Assembly (NCBI GenBank): GCA_023954855.1
Contig: JAGSGY010000016.1
Coordinates: 1 to 64,000, forward strand
DNA from: Pseudomonadota bacterium
GTDB taxonomy: Bacteria; Myxococcota_A; UBA796; GCA-2862545
Direction: 5' to 3'
Length of the DNA: 64,000 bases
Each line of letters starts with the position of its first letter. The first letter of the stretch is position 1. A program made the position numbers and the translations under genes. A model generated the notes under the pieces. It saw only the letters and a program-made list of their open reading frames with translations. It was not told where the DNA came from and did not search any database. This document shows positions 57,069 through 64,000 of the stretch, one piece after another.

Positions 57069-58649
57069 TTACTCCACGGCTCCGGCCTTGCGGAAGCCGT
57101 TGGATAGGACGGTGTCGACCACCAGGCTTGCGACGCGGTAGTTGCCCCGCTTGAAGTCGTCGCCGAGGGCAATGAGTGCGTCGGCCTCGCCCACCGACTC
57201 GCGGTGGCCGGTGGCGTAGCGGTACAGGTGGGTCTTCATGCAGTTCGGCGTGTCTTCATGCTTGGCGATGCGCTCAGCGAGGCCAAACGAGTCGTCGAAG
57301 GTATCTTCGCCGTTGCCAAAGTCACCGCTGGGGTCGATGGGGAAGTCGTTGTCGACGGTGCGGTATCGCCCGATGCCGTCGTAGTTCTCGAGACCGAGTC
57401 CGATCGGGTCGGTGAAGGCGTGGCAGGTCGCGCACGCCGGGTTCTCCATGTGGAAGGTCAGCCGATCGCGCATCGTCGGCAGATCTTGGTCGGCCTCGGG
57501 GATGGCGGTGTTCAGGCCAGCCGGCGGGGGCGGCAAGGGCTGGCAGAGCACAACCTCGCGAATGAACTTGCCGCGAAGGGTCGGCGAGGACTGGGTCGGG
57601 TGCGCGTTCATCGCCAACAGGCTTGCGTGTCCGAGCAGGCCGACGCGGCCGTCGGAGTCCGAGAACTCGATGGAGTCGAAGCCCTCACGCACCGGTGAGC
57701 GCACGTTGTAGAGCGCGGCGAGCTCTGGGTTGACCCAGGTCTTCTTGGTCGTGAACAAGTCGCGGTAGTCGCCGTCGGTGTCGAAGACCCAGTCCTCGAA
57801 CAAACGCAGCGTCTCTTCTTCGGCGGCCGGCCCGATCTCGGGAGACCAGTGGTTGAAGAGGAAGGGGTCCTTGCTCACGTGCGCGACCTCGTACAGCTCG
57901 AGGTAGTCGCCGAAGAAGGTGCGTAGGCCGTGCCGGGCGCGGTCATCGGCGAGCAAGCGCTCAGTCTGCTCGATGAGTCCGTCGCGGTTCGTCAGGTTGC
58001 CGGCGGCTGCGGCGCCGAGCAGCTCGTCGTCCGGGATGGTGTTCCAGAGCAGGAACGAGAGTCGCTCGGCCATCTCGTAGTCGGTGAAGCGGTAGCCGCC
58101 GGAGCGGTCCGGGTCCGTCTCGCCGAGCTCGACTCGGTAGAGAAAGTTTGGCGACTGCAGCATGCCGGCGACAGCGAACTGAAGGCCGGAGTGGAAGCTT
58201 CCGAGCTCGTCGGAGGCCGCGTCGGAGATGCCAACCCAGACCGCAAGTTCGTCGGAGCTCAGCGGACGGCGCCACGCGTGCAGTCCGAAATCTTCGAGGA
58301 AGCTCTCGGCACAGGCCGTGTCTTCGGTGGTGCATCCGACCACTTCGTCGCGCCAGGCAGGGTCATCCATCACCTGCGCGACGGCGTCGAAGGCGGCGGC
58401 CTCGTAGAGCTCCACACCACGCGGAGAGATGGTGGTGATGCTGGAGCCGATCTCGATCAGTCCCTCGGCGGCCACATCGGGCTCGAGCCGATCCGAGACG
58501 AGCAGCTGCTCACCGAACAGATCGTGCAGGGCGTTCGTGTATTGAACCTGGGTCAGGCGCCGCAGGGTCGGGGACGGGGGCTCCACCTCGGGAGGCTCGC
58601 TCGAACAGGAGGCAAGCGCGACGAGGAGGAGCAGGGAGAGGCGCGGCAT
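57069..58649 (-). CDS. DUF1592/DUF1588 (planctomycete-type cytochrome-like) lipoprotein
   Basis: 526 residues with signal MPRLSLLLLVALASC. The domains run in the usual order: DUF1587 (LRRLTQVQYTNALHDLFG), DUF1595/1592 (YEMAERLSFLLWNTIPDDEL), DUF1588 with a haem-like CATCHAFTDPIGLGLENYDG, and DUF1585 (SVGEADALIALGDDFK). A single CxxCH may bind haem. Function is unknown. It heads the four-gene operon with DUF1552, a lipoprotein and a hydrolase. Confidence 0.9.
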   Translation of the reverse strand: MPRLSLLLLVALASCSSEPPEVEPPSPTLRRLTQVQYTNALHDLFGEQLLVSDRLEPDVAAEGLIEIGSSITTISPRGVELYEAAAFDAVAQVMDDPAWRDEVVGCTTEDTACAESFLEDFGLHAWRRPLSSDELAVWVGISDAASDELGSFHSGLQFAVAGMLQSPNFLYRVELGETDPDRSGGYRFTDYEMAERLSFLLWNTIPDDELLGAAAAGNLTNRDGLIEQTERLLADDRARHGLRTFFGDYLELYEVAHVSKDPFLFNHWSPEIGPAAEEETLRLFEDWVFDTDGDYRDLFTTKKTWVNPELAALYNVRSPVREGFDSIEFSDSDGRVGLLGHASLLAMNAHPTQSSPTLRGKFIREVVLCQPLPPPPAGLNTAIPEADQDLPTMRDRLTFHMENPACATCHAFTDPIGLGLENYDGIGRYRTVDNDFPIDPSGDFGNGEDTFDDSFGLAERIAKHEDTPNCMKTHLYRYATGHRESVGEADALIALGDDFKRGNYRVASLVVDTVLSNGFRKAGAVE

Positions 58650-58727
58650 TCGGGCTCCAGCAGTGCGGGCGCATTCTACCGCAGGAATGCCCTGTCGTCG
58701 CGTGTTCGCTGACGCTCGTCAGGCGGC

Positions 58728-59072
58728 TCAGACCTCCATGAGACTCACGAAGAGCGGAATGCCACACGCGAACGAGAGCCCCAAGCAGATCAGCAGCTGA
58801 ATCGACAGGTTCAGTAGGCCCAGCCCGACGCCCATATCTGCAGCCGCGGCACCGAGGCCCGTCTGTTGAGCTTGCGCCCGCCCGGCCATGCCGGTGGCCA
58901 GCCCAATCGCCGTCGCCATCAGCACCACGAGCATCGGAATCCACCAGATCACCGGAATGACGCAGAGCAGGCAGGCGAACACCTGCGCAATGAGACCGAC
59001 GACCCCACTGATGACGCTCACGGTGGCCAAGGTGTTGGGGCGGACGTGCTCGAAGTCGTCGAACTCGCTCAC
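58728..59072 (-). CDS. small membrane protein, DUF4190-like
   Basis: 114 residues with about three transmembrane segments: VSVISGVVGLIAQVFACLL, VVLMATAIGLATGMAG and LLNLSIQLLICLGLSFACG. The helical pattern matches DUF4190-type proteins of unknown function. Its start overlaps the stop of the upstream gene by ATGA, so they are coupled. It lies between that gene and the DUF1592 operon. Confidence 0.75.
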   Translation of the reverse strand: MSEFDDFEHVRPNTLATVSVISGVVGLIAQVFACLLCVIPVIWWIPMLVVLMATAIGLATGMAGRAQAQQTGLGAAAADMGVGLGLLNLSIQLLICLGLSFACGIPLFVSLMEV

Positions 59073-59650
59073 TGGGCCGACTTTGCAGCACCCGCGCCGA
59101 CCCGGGCTTGAAGGGCGGTGTAGCCCTCGTGGCCGAGGATCTCAGTCATGCGTTCCTCGTGCTCTGCGCGAAACACCTTCATCTCCTCGCGCCCCTGCTC
59201 CGGGCTGACGTCGCCCTCGTAGATTGCGCGCCGGAAGTCGGTCAGGGTCAGCATGAAGTCCTCGGTGTAGGCCTTGAGCTTCTCGGTGTCCTCGACGCTG
59301 ATGTTCTCCTCGATGGCGAAGGACTCGACCTCGTCGCGCATGTTGGCGAGCCAGATGTCGCGTCCACGCTCGCGCCGGGCTTCGGCATCGCGGCGCATCT
59401 CTTCTTGTTCTGGGGTGAGCATCGGCTCGGCCGCACTCGGCTGGGCATGGCGAACGACGGCCGCCCCCGACCGAATCAGCTCTTCTGGACTTCGCCCCTC
59501 GTAGAGGCCTGGCTGCACGGATTCGGCCTTCTGAACGGCCTGAGCGAGCTCGAGCTGGGTGTTCAGGCTGCGGATCTGAAGCGCCTGCCATCCGGAAAGG
59601 CCCGCGAGCAGCGCGACGCCGACCGCGAGTGCAACTCTCACCTGGTCCAA
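59069..59650 (-). CDS. membrane-anchored coiled-coil protein
   Basis: About 193 residues. The TTG start has GGAGG six bases before. It has an N-terminal membrane segment (VALAVGVALLAGLSG) and charged helical coils (SLNTQLELAQAVQKAES, EEMRRDAEARRERGRD, LKAYTEDFMLTLTDFRRA). It resembles periplasmic metal-sensing Spy/CpxP-like or other helical proteins only in outline. It is divergent from the channel gene. Confidence 0.7.
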   Translation of the reverse strand: MDQVRVALAVGVALLAGLSGWQALQIRSLNTQLELAQAVQKAESVQPGLYEGRSPEELIRSGAAVVRHAQPSAAEPMLTPEQEEMRRDAEARRERGRDIWLANMRDEVESFAIEENISVEDTEKLKAYTEDFMLTLTDFRRAIYEGDVSPEQGREEMKVFRAEHEERMTEILGHEGYTALQARVGAGAAKSAQ

Positions 59651-59719
59651 AGTGGCCTCCCCAACTGTTGTACTCCATGCTGGCGTCCCAGGACAGGCGC
59701 GCTGGGCTACAGTGCGGCG

Positions 59720-61195
59720 ATGCTCGACTCCATCCACGAGGCCTTTCACCGGCGTACCGCCCGCAGCTATGCGGTGGTGGAGGCATTGGTCTGGGTGCTC
59801 GTCGCCCTATCGATCTTGCTCGTGTTCGCCGAAGTCGCCCGTGGAGAGCCACTTACCGGGGCTGTCGCTCAGATCGACACCGTGATTCTCTACCTCTTCG
59901 GTATCGAGATCGTGCTCCGCGTCGGCAGCTTTCGCCCCGCAGCCCTCGATGTGCTCGACCTGACGCCGGGCCAGCGTGCGTATCACCACGTGGTCGGCCG
60001 ACTGCTCTTCTGCCTTCGTCCGCTGGTGCTCGTCGACATCATCACCGTCGCGGCTGTGGTGCCGGCGCTGCGTGGCCTTCGCGCGGTCCGCCTGCTGCGT
60101 CTGCTCCGGTCGATCAACTTCTGGCGCTACTCGTCGCCCGTGCAGAGCTTTACACGTGCACTTCAAGAGAATGTGCTGCTGTACACGCTCGCGTTCTCGG
60201 CGATGGGCGTCGAGGTCCTCGTCGGCGGCCTGACCATCTTCCAGGCCGAGAAGAACGTCGACAGCGACATCGCGACGATTGGCGATGGCATGTGGTGGGC
60301 GCTCGTGACCATCACGACCGTCGGCTACGGCGACATGACGCCCATCTCGCCCGTCGGAAAGGTCATCGGCGGTGTGCTGATGGTCGCCGGCATGGTCACG
60401 CTTGCCCTGTTCGCAGGCATCATCGGCCAGACCCTCTTGAACACCGTACTCAGCATTCGCGAGGAGCAGTTCCGTATGAGCGGCCACATGAACCACCTGG
60501 TGATCTGCGGCTACGACTCGGGCGCACGCATGCTGCTCGACGCGCTGCAGGCCGAGCGCTTTGGCGAGGAGACCGAGGTGGTCATCTTTGCCGAGGGGCC
60601 CCGAAGCGCCGATGTCCCACCGACCTTTGCGTGGACACAGGGCAGCCCGATCAAAGAGTCCGAGCTCGCCAAGGCGCGGATTCGCTATGCCCGAGCGCTG
60701 ATCATCATCGGTCCTCGGGGGGTTCCACCAGAACTCGCCGACGCGCAGACGATTCTGACCCTCTTCACGATTCGTCGGTACCTACGGAAGACGGGCGTGA
60801 AGCGCAACGAGCCGCTGTACATCGTCGCCGAGATCCTCGATGCCGAGAACGTCTCGCACGCGGAAGCTGCGGGTGCAGACGAGGTCATCGAGACCACGCG
60901 CCTCGGCTTCTCGCTGATGGCCCACGCCATCACCACCCCCGGCTCCGGCCAGGTGATTAGCCAGGTTGCGGGTGCGAACCGGCACAACCTCTACGTCGAT
61001 CCGCTACCCGCTTCCTGGGAAATTTCGGGGACGTTCGGCGAGGTGGCTGCGGCGGTGCGGCTGAAGACCGGCGCACTGGTCATGGGAATGCACATCGACC
61101 ACGAGGAGCGCCTCAACCCTTCGGACGACGCGCTGGTACCCGCTGGGGCGCAGCTGATCTACCTGGCGGACAAAGCGTTGCTCGCGGTGGACTAG
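59720..61195 (+). CDS. voltage-sensor-like K+ channel with RCK (TrkA-N/TrkA-C) domains
   Basis: 491 residues. Six membrane segments; the fourth has LRGLRAVRLLRLLRSINF, arginines every third residue as in voltage sensors. The pore loop contains the filter TTVGYGD near residue 200. From about 255 the cytoplasmic RCK domain (LVICGYDSGARMLLDAL) and TrkA-C end follow. It should conduct K+ and be gated by nucleotides or ions. The start is ATG. No trk partner is near. Confidence 0.9.
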   Translation: MLDSIHEAFHRRTARSYAVVEALVWVLVALSILLVFAEVARGEPLTGAVAQIDTVILYLFGIEIVLRVGSFRPAALDVLDLTPGQRAYHHVVGRLLFCLRPLVLVDIITVAAVVPALRGLRAVRLLRLLRSINFWRYSSPVQSFTRALQENVLLYTLAFSAMGVEVLVGGLTIFQAEKNVDSDIATIGDGMWWALVTITTVGYGDMTPISPVGKVIGGVLMVAGMVTLALFAGIIGQTLLNTVLSIREEQFRMSGHMNHLVICGYDSGARMLLDALQAERFGEETEVVIFAEGPRSADVPPTFAWTQGSPIKESELAKARIRYARALIIIGPRGVPPELADAQTILTLFTIRRYLRKTGVKRNEPLYIVAEILDAENVSHAEAAGADEVIETTRLGFSLMAHAITTPGSGQVISQVAGANRHNLYVDPLPASWEISGTFGEVAAAVRLKTGALVMGMHIDHEERLNPSDDALVPAGAQLIYLADKALLAVD

Positions 61196-61268
61196 CGTGT
61201 CGCGATTCGTCTGACACGCAGGTGGGTGAAGGTGGGCTGGGCTAGAAACAGTCTTCGCAGGAGTTCCC

Positions 61269-61814
61269 ATGTTCAAGAAGCTCGTCTCCGCCGGCCAACG
61301 CCTGACCTACGGAGCCTCGCCGGATGGCGGCCCCGAGTCGCTCGAGGCGCTGAGTGTCCACAAGCTCGACGGTGAAGACTTCGACCTCGACAGCCTCGAC
61401 GGCAAGGTCGTTCTCTTCGTCAATGTCGCCAGCCGCTGTGGCCTGACGCCACAGTACGCGCAGCTCGCCGAGCTTCAGAAGACCTACGGCGACCGAGGCT
61501 TTACGGTGATCGGCAGCCCGTGCAACCAGTTCCTCGGTCAGGAACCCGGCAGCGCGGAAGAGATTCAGTCCTTCTGCTCGATCACCTATGGCATCGACTT
61601 TCCCTTGCTCGAGAAGCAAGAGGTCAACGGTGCCGGTCGCAGCCCGCTCTACCAATTCCTCATCGGCAGCGAGGCCGGAGGCGGGGACAACATCGCCTGG
61701 AACTTCGAGAAGTTCCTGGTCGGACGCGACGGCACGGTCCTCGCCCGCTTCGCGCCGAAGACACTGCCTGACGCACCGAAGGTCATCGCCGCGATCGAGG
61801 CCGCACTCGCCTAG
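61269..61814 (+). CDS. glutathione peroxidase (cysteine type)
   Basis: 181 residues with NVASRCGLTPQYAQL (peroxidatic Cys), GSPCNQFLGQEPG and the Trp of NIAWNFEKFLVG, the conserved Cys/Gln/Trp/Asn set. No signal peptide. Such enzymes usually take electrons from thioredoxin. The 3' end shares a CTAG with the next gene on the other strand. Confidence 0.93.
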   Translation: MFKKLVSAGQRLTYGASPDGGPESLEALSVHKLDGEDFDLDSLDGKVVLFVNVASRCGLTPQYAQLAELQKTYGDRGFTVIGSPCNQFLGQEPGSAEEIQSFCSITYGIDFPLLEKQEVNGAGRSPLYQFLIGSEAGGGDNIAWNFEKFLVGRDGTVLARFAPKTLPDAPKVIAAIEAALA

Positions 61815-63694
61815 AGGCTCTTCAGGAAGGCACCCAGGTCGGCGATCTCGTCGTCGCTGAGCGTCGAAGCATCGCCCATAGTGCCGATGACTGCGGTGCT
61901 GAGCACGTCCTCGAGGGTCTGACTCGAACCGTCGTGGAAGTAGGGGGCCGAGGCCGCCAAGCCCCGCAAGGTCGGCGTGTTCACCGAGGTATCGCCGCGA
62001 ACGGCGTGGCTCTCGCCATCGGTGTAGGTCGGTGCCGGGTGGCAGTCTGCGCAGCCGACCTCGGGCCGGTTGAAGATCGCCTCACCGCGGTTGACGGCCT
62101 GCGCATCGAGGCTCATCGAGGGCATGGGCTGCCTGGTGAAGTCGATGTACGCCTCGACTTCGAGCGCGACGAGGCCGGTGGCTCCGGTGCCACCCATGCG
62201 GCCCTGGCTGGTCAGCTGCACCTCTTCGGCGACGCTCTCGACGTTGCTCTGCCAGGTGATCGGCGTGGTCTCCGAGACGACTCCGACGAGGGTTGGCGTC
62301 TGGCGCGGGCCGCCCTCGAGCGGCCATGAGAGACCGTCCTCGCGGCCATCGAAGTGGCAGGTGGCACAGGACACGCCGGCTCCGTTCGCTTGCATCATGT
62401 CGTCGACGGCGGTGTGGAAGCTCAACCGGCCGCGCTCGAGCTCGGGGTCGAAGGTCGACTCCGCGACGCGAATGCCGAGGCCGATCGGGTCGGCTTCTTC
62501 ACCGGTGCCCGAGTAGAAGGGCTTGGCGTCAAAGGGCACGACGCTGCGGTCGAGCCAGTTGTGAACCACGGCGGTGTCTCGATCCAGGTACACCACCGAG
62601 CGCGGGCCGTTGCCCGTCCACTTCGCGGCACGTGGGCTTGCGGCGAAGCCCCCGGACACGAACTGCGCGTGGTCGAGGAAGGTCCGGACGTCGAAGATGT
62701 TCGCCCGGTCGGCGTCGCCTTCGGTGAGAGCCACCACAGTGCGTGACCCCTCCATCGGAAGCCAGAAGTCCTTGCCGTCCGGTGAGATCGTGATGCTCGA
62801 TGGGAAGGAGCGCACGACGCGCGGAAGGGCAGAGGTGGTCTCGACCGCGGCTACGGCGTGAAGCGTGGGCAGGGTGCGCGCGACGCGGCCCGAGGTGTCC
62901 AAGCCGAACACGGCTGCGCCGGGGTTGAAGCGCCCGGGTCCTGCCGTGACTTCGGCGTAGTAGGTGTTGTTGCCGGCGGAGGCGGCCTCGTCGGCGGTGG
63001 TCTGGTTGTCGACATCGAGCACGGGGACCAGCAAGAAGCGCCCGTCCGGGGTGACGGCGGGGTCGCCGGTAACCCGCGTGGTCAGGGTGACCTCTCGCAC
63101 GGCGTTCTGAAGGGTTGTGGGCTGTGGGGTGAGCTCGGTGACCTCGTCGTTGTCGAGATCGACCTGGTAGATGCCGCCTTGCTTCTGGCTTCCTACGAAC
63201 AGCGTGTTCGCGGCGCTCACGGCAAGCCAGCGCGGCTCGTTCGGCACTGCCCACTCACCGGTCAACTCGAGGGTCTCGGCATCGAGAGCTACGACCTTGT
63301 CTTCGCGGCTGAGCGCGACGTAGACCTGGCCTTGCTCACTCACGACGACGCCGAACGGCTCGGAGCCGAGCTCGAGGGTCTGCTCCACCGACAGTCCGTC
63401 GGCGGTCTCTTGCAGGACGGCCAGAGACCCTTCCGTGCGCAGGGTGACGAAGACCCGGTCGCCGTGACGCGCAATGCGGGTGGGTTCGCCGCCCACCGCC
63501 GTCGTGATCACGGCTTCGCTGCCCACGTGGACCGTCGAAACCGTGCCTTCCTCGACGTTGACCACATGGACGGAGCTTCCGTCCGCCGAAGCGACGAGTG
63601 TCTTGCTTCCGCTTGCGTGCATGGGGTTGTCGAACTTCGAGTCCGAACAGCCGATCAGCGCGAGTCCGAGTAGCGCCGTCATTGCAACACGCAT
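61811..63694 (-). CDS. lipoprotein: YVTN-like beta-propeller fused to di-haem cytochrome domain
   Basis: 627 residues. The start is the second of two ATGs after GGAGGG and gives RVAMTALLGLALIGC. Residues 35-420 are propeller repeats (SVHVVNVEEGTVSTV, VALDAETLELTGEW, TISPDGKDFWLPMEG). Then CATCH near 445 and CADCH near 548 are two haem-c sites, with HTAV and PYFHDGS as likely distal features of the MauG/CCP type. Like the larger gene at 31-35 kb, it may pass electrons at the cell surface. It is convergent with the GPx gene. Confidence 0.88.
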   Translation of the reverse strand: MRVAMTALLGLALIGCSDSKFDNPMHASGSKTLVASADGSSVHVVNVEEGTVSTVHVGSEAVITTAVGGEPTRIARHGDRVFVTLRTEGSLAVLQETADGLSVEQTLELGSEPFGVVVSEQGQVYVALSREDKVVALDAETLELTGEWAVPNEPRWLAVSAANTLFVGSQKQGGIYQVDLDNDEVTELTPQPTTLQNAVREVTLTTRVTGDPAVTPDGRFLLVPVLDVDNQTTADEAASAGNNTYYAEVTAGPGRFNPGAAVFGLDTSGRVARTLPTLHAVAAVETTSALPRVVRSFPSSITISPDGKDFWLPMEGSRTVVALTEGDADRANIFDVRTFLDHAQFVSGGFAASPRAAKWTGNGPRSVVYLDRDTAVVHNWLDRSVVPFDAKPFYSGTGEEADPIGLGIRVAESTFDPELERGRLSFHTAVDDMMQANGAGVSCATCHFDGREDGLSWPLEGGPRQTPTLVGVVSETTPITWQSNVESVAEEVQLTSQGRMGGTGATGLVALEVEAYIDFTRQPMPSMSLDAQAVNRGEAIFNRPEVGCADCHPAPTYTDGESHAVRGDTSVNTPTLRGLAASAPYFHDGSSQTLEDVLSTAVIGTMGDASTLSDDEIADLGAFLKSL

Positions 63695-63933
63695 CATCCC
63701 TCCGAGTGCCCAGGTCATTGTGGGGCCATCATCGGGCGATCGCCACTGTTCTTCGCTGACAATGCCTTACTCGGGCCTCAGAGGCCGAGGGGCTCGATGT
63801 CGAACGTCGTTCGTCGCGTGCGGTGTTGCGGTGCGGCCGGGGCGCGAGCGGGCCGCAGCGACCCATCCCCGACCGGTGTCGGCTGCAAACACATCGTCGC
63901 AGCTCGACCCGGGGGGATGGGCTTCTGGGTGGG

Positions 63934-64000
63934 CTACACGGCTTCCATGACCGCGCCGGCGCCGAGGCCACCGGCGGCACAGATGCCGAGCAGGGCGGTG
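63934..64000 (-). CDS. acetyl-CoA acetyltransferase (thiolase), C-terminal end only
   Basis: The last 21 residues read TALLGICAAGGLGAGAVMEA(V), matching the CxGGxGxA closing motif of thiolases, followed by a stop. The catalytic Cys of that motif is present. The rest lies beyond the window edge. The 215 bases between this and the propeller gene show no gene. Confidence 0.8.
   Translation of the reverse strand, partial: TALLGICAAGGLGAGAVMEAV

Noticed and set aside
58708-58721. Hairpin CTGAC-GCTC-GTCAG as a terminator
   Set aside because: Short five-base stem with no T-run; not strong enough to list.

Overview
The window is about 64 kb of high-GC DNA, densely coded on both strands. It suggests a member of the Myxococcota or a close relative. 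The evidence is the very large number of secreted lipoproteins with a lipobox cysteine, Asp-Thr or Asp-Ala tracts just after the signal peptide, MopE-type and thrombospondin-type metal-binding repeats, a C-terminus built like the MYXO-CTERM sorting tag (Cys-Gly-Cys-Ser, hydrophobic stretch, Arg-Arg-Arg), a one-piece kinase/ATPase/cyclase signalling protein, and the DUF1552/DUF1592 pair. There is no rRNA, tRNA, CRISPR array, transposase or prophage. The species cannot be named from the sequence.

Layout. 1-5.1 kb: the 3' part of a giant Ser/Thr kinase, AAA ATPase, GAF and class III cyclase protein. 5.1-10.7 kb: an amidohydrolase and SDR operon, an ACC-synthase-like aminotransferase and a membrane histidine kinase. 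10.8-21.9 kb: mostly secreted lipoproteins and Tat substrates (a PhoD-like phosphatase, a peptidase-M19-like hydrolase, a duplicated-domain lipoprotein, an LCCL-ankyrin lipoprotein) plus an SDR and a GPP34 protein. 22.0-24.8 kb: an FAD monooxygenase and TetR operon behind a palindromic operator, a TerB-like protein and a membrane protein. 25.0-28.6 kb: a cell-surface beta-helix protein with a MYXO-CTERM-like tail. 28.6-29.6 kb: an attC-like imperfect hairpin followed by a gene of unknown function. 29.6-38.3 kb: a methyltransferase-TPR protein, a very large beta-propeller/cytochrome lipoprotein, two truncated gene remnants meeting head to head, an SRPBCC protein and a small remnant. 38.5-42.7 kb: a stand-alone GyrB-like ATPase, MsrA diverging from thioredoxin, and a hybrid histidine kinase. 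42.8-49.9 kb: boxB (aerobic benzoyl-CoA epoxidase) diverging from boxR across repeated TGCATTAT sites, two di-iron membrane hydroxylases, a lone E2 acyltransferase, a ferritin-like lipoprotein, a 2OG-Fe(II) oxygenase and a TetR regulator. 50.0-53.0 kb: a Sir2, ferredoxin and FGE-like operon beside a cysteine-less glutaredoxin and a putative PD-(D/E)xK protein. 53.1-59.7 kb: a lamin-tail lipoprotein, a tight four-gene DUF1592/DUF1552 secretome operon and two small membrane proteins. 59.7-64 kb: a voltage-sensor-like K+ channel with RCK domains, a glutathione peroxidase, a second propeller/cytochrome lipoprotein and the end of a thiolase.

How the genes work together. Benzoyl-CoA epoxidation is the only identifiable catabolic step (BoxB with its regulator BoxR). 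boxA and boxC are not in view. Thioredoxin, MsrA, glutathione peroxidase and the two multihaem-type lipoproteins point to oxidative stress handling. The most unusual items are the attC-like site with its cassette-like gene, the GyrB-like ATPase with no TOPRIM domain, the Sir2/ferredoxin/FGE group in which several members lack expected metal or redox residues, and the conserved reading frame at 52.36 kb that has no normal start codon.
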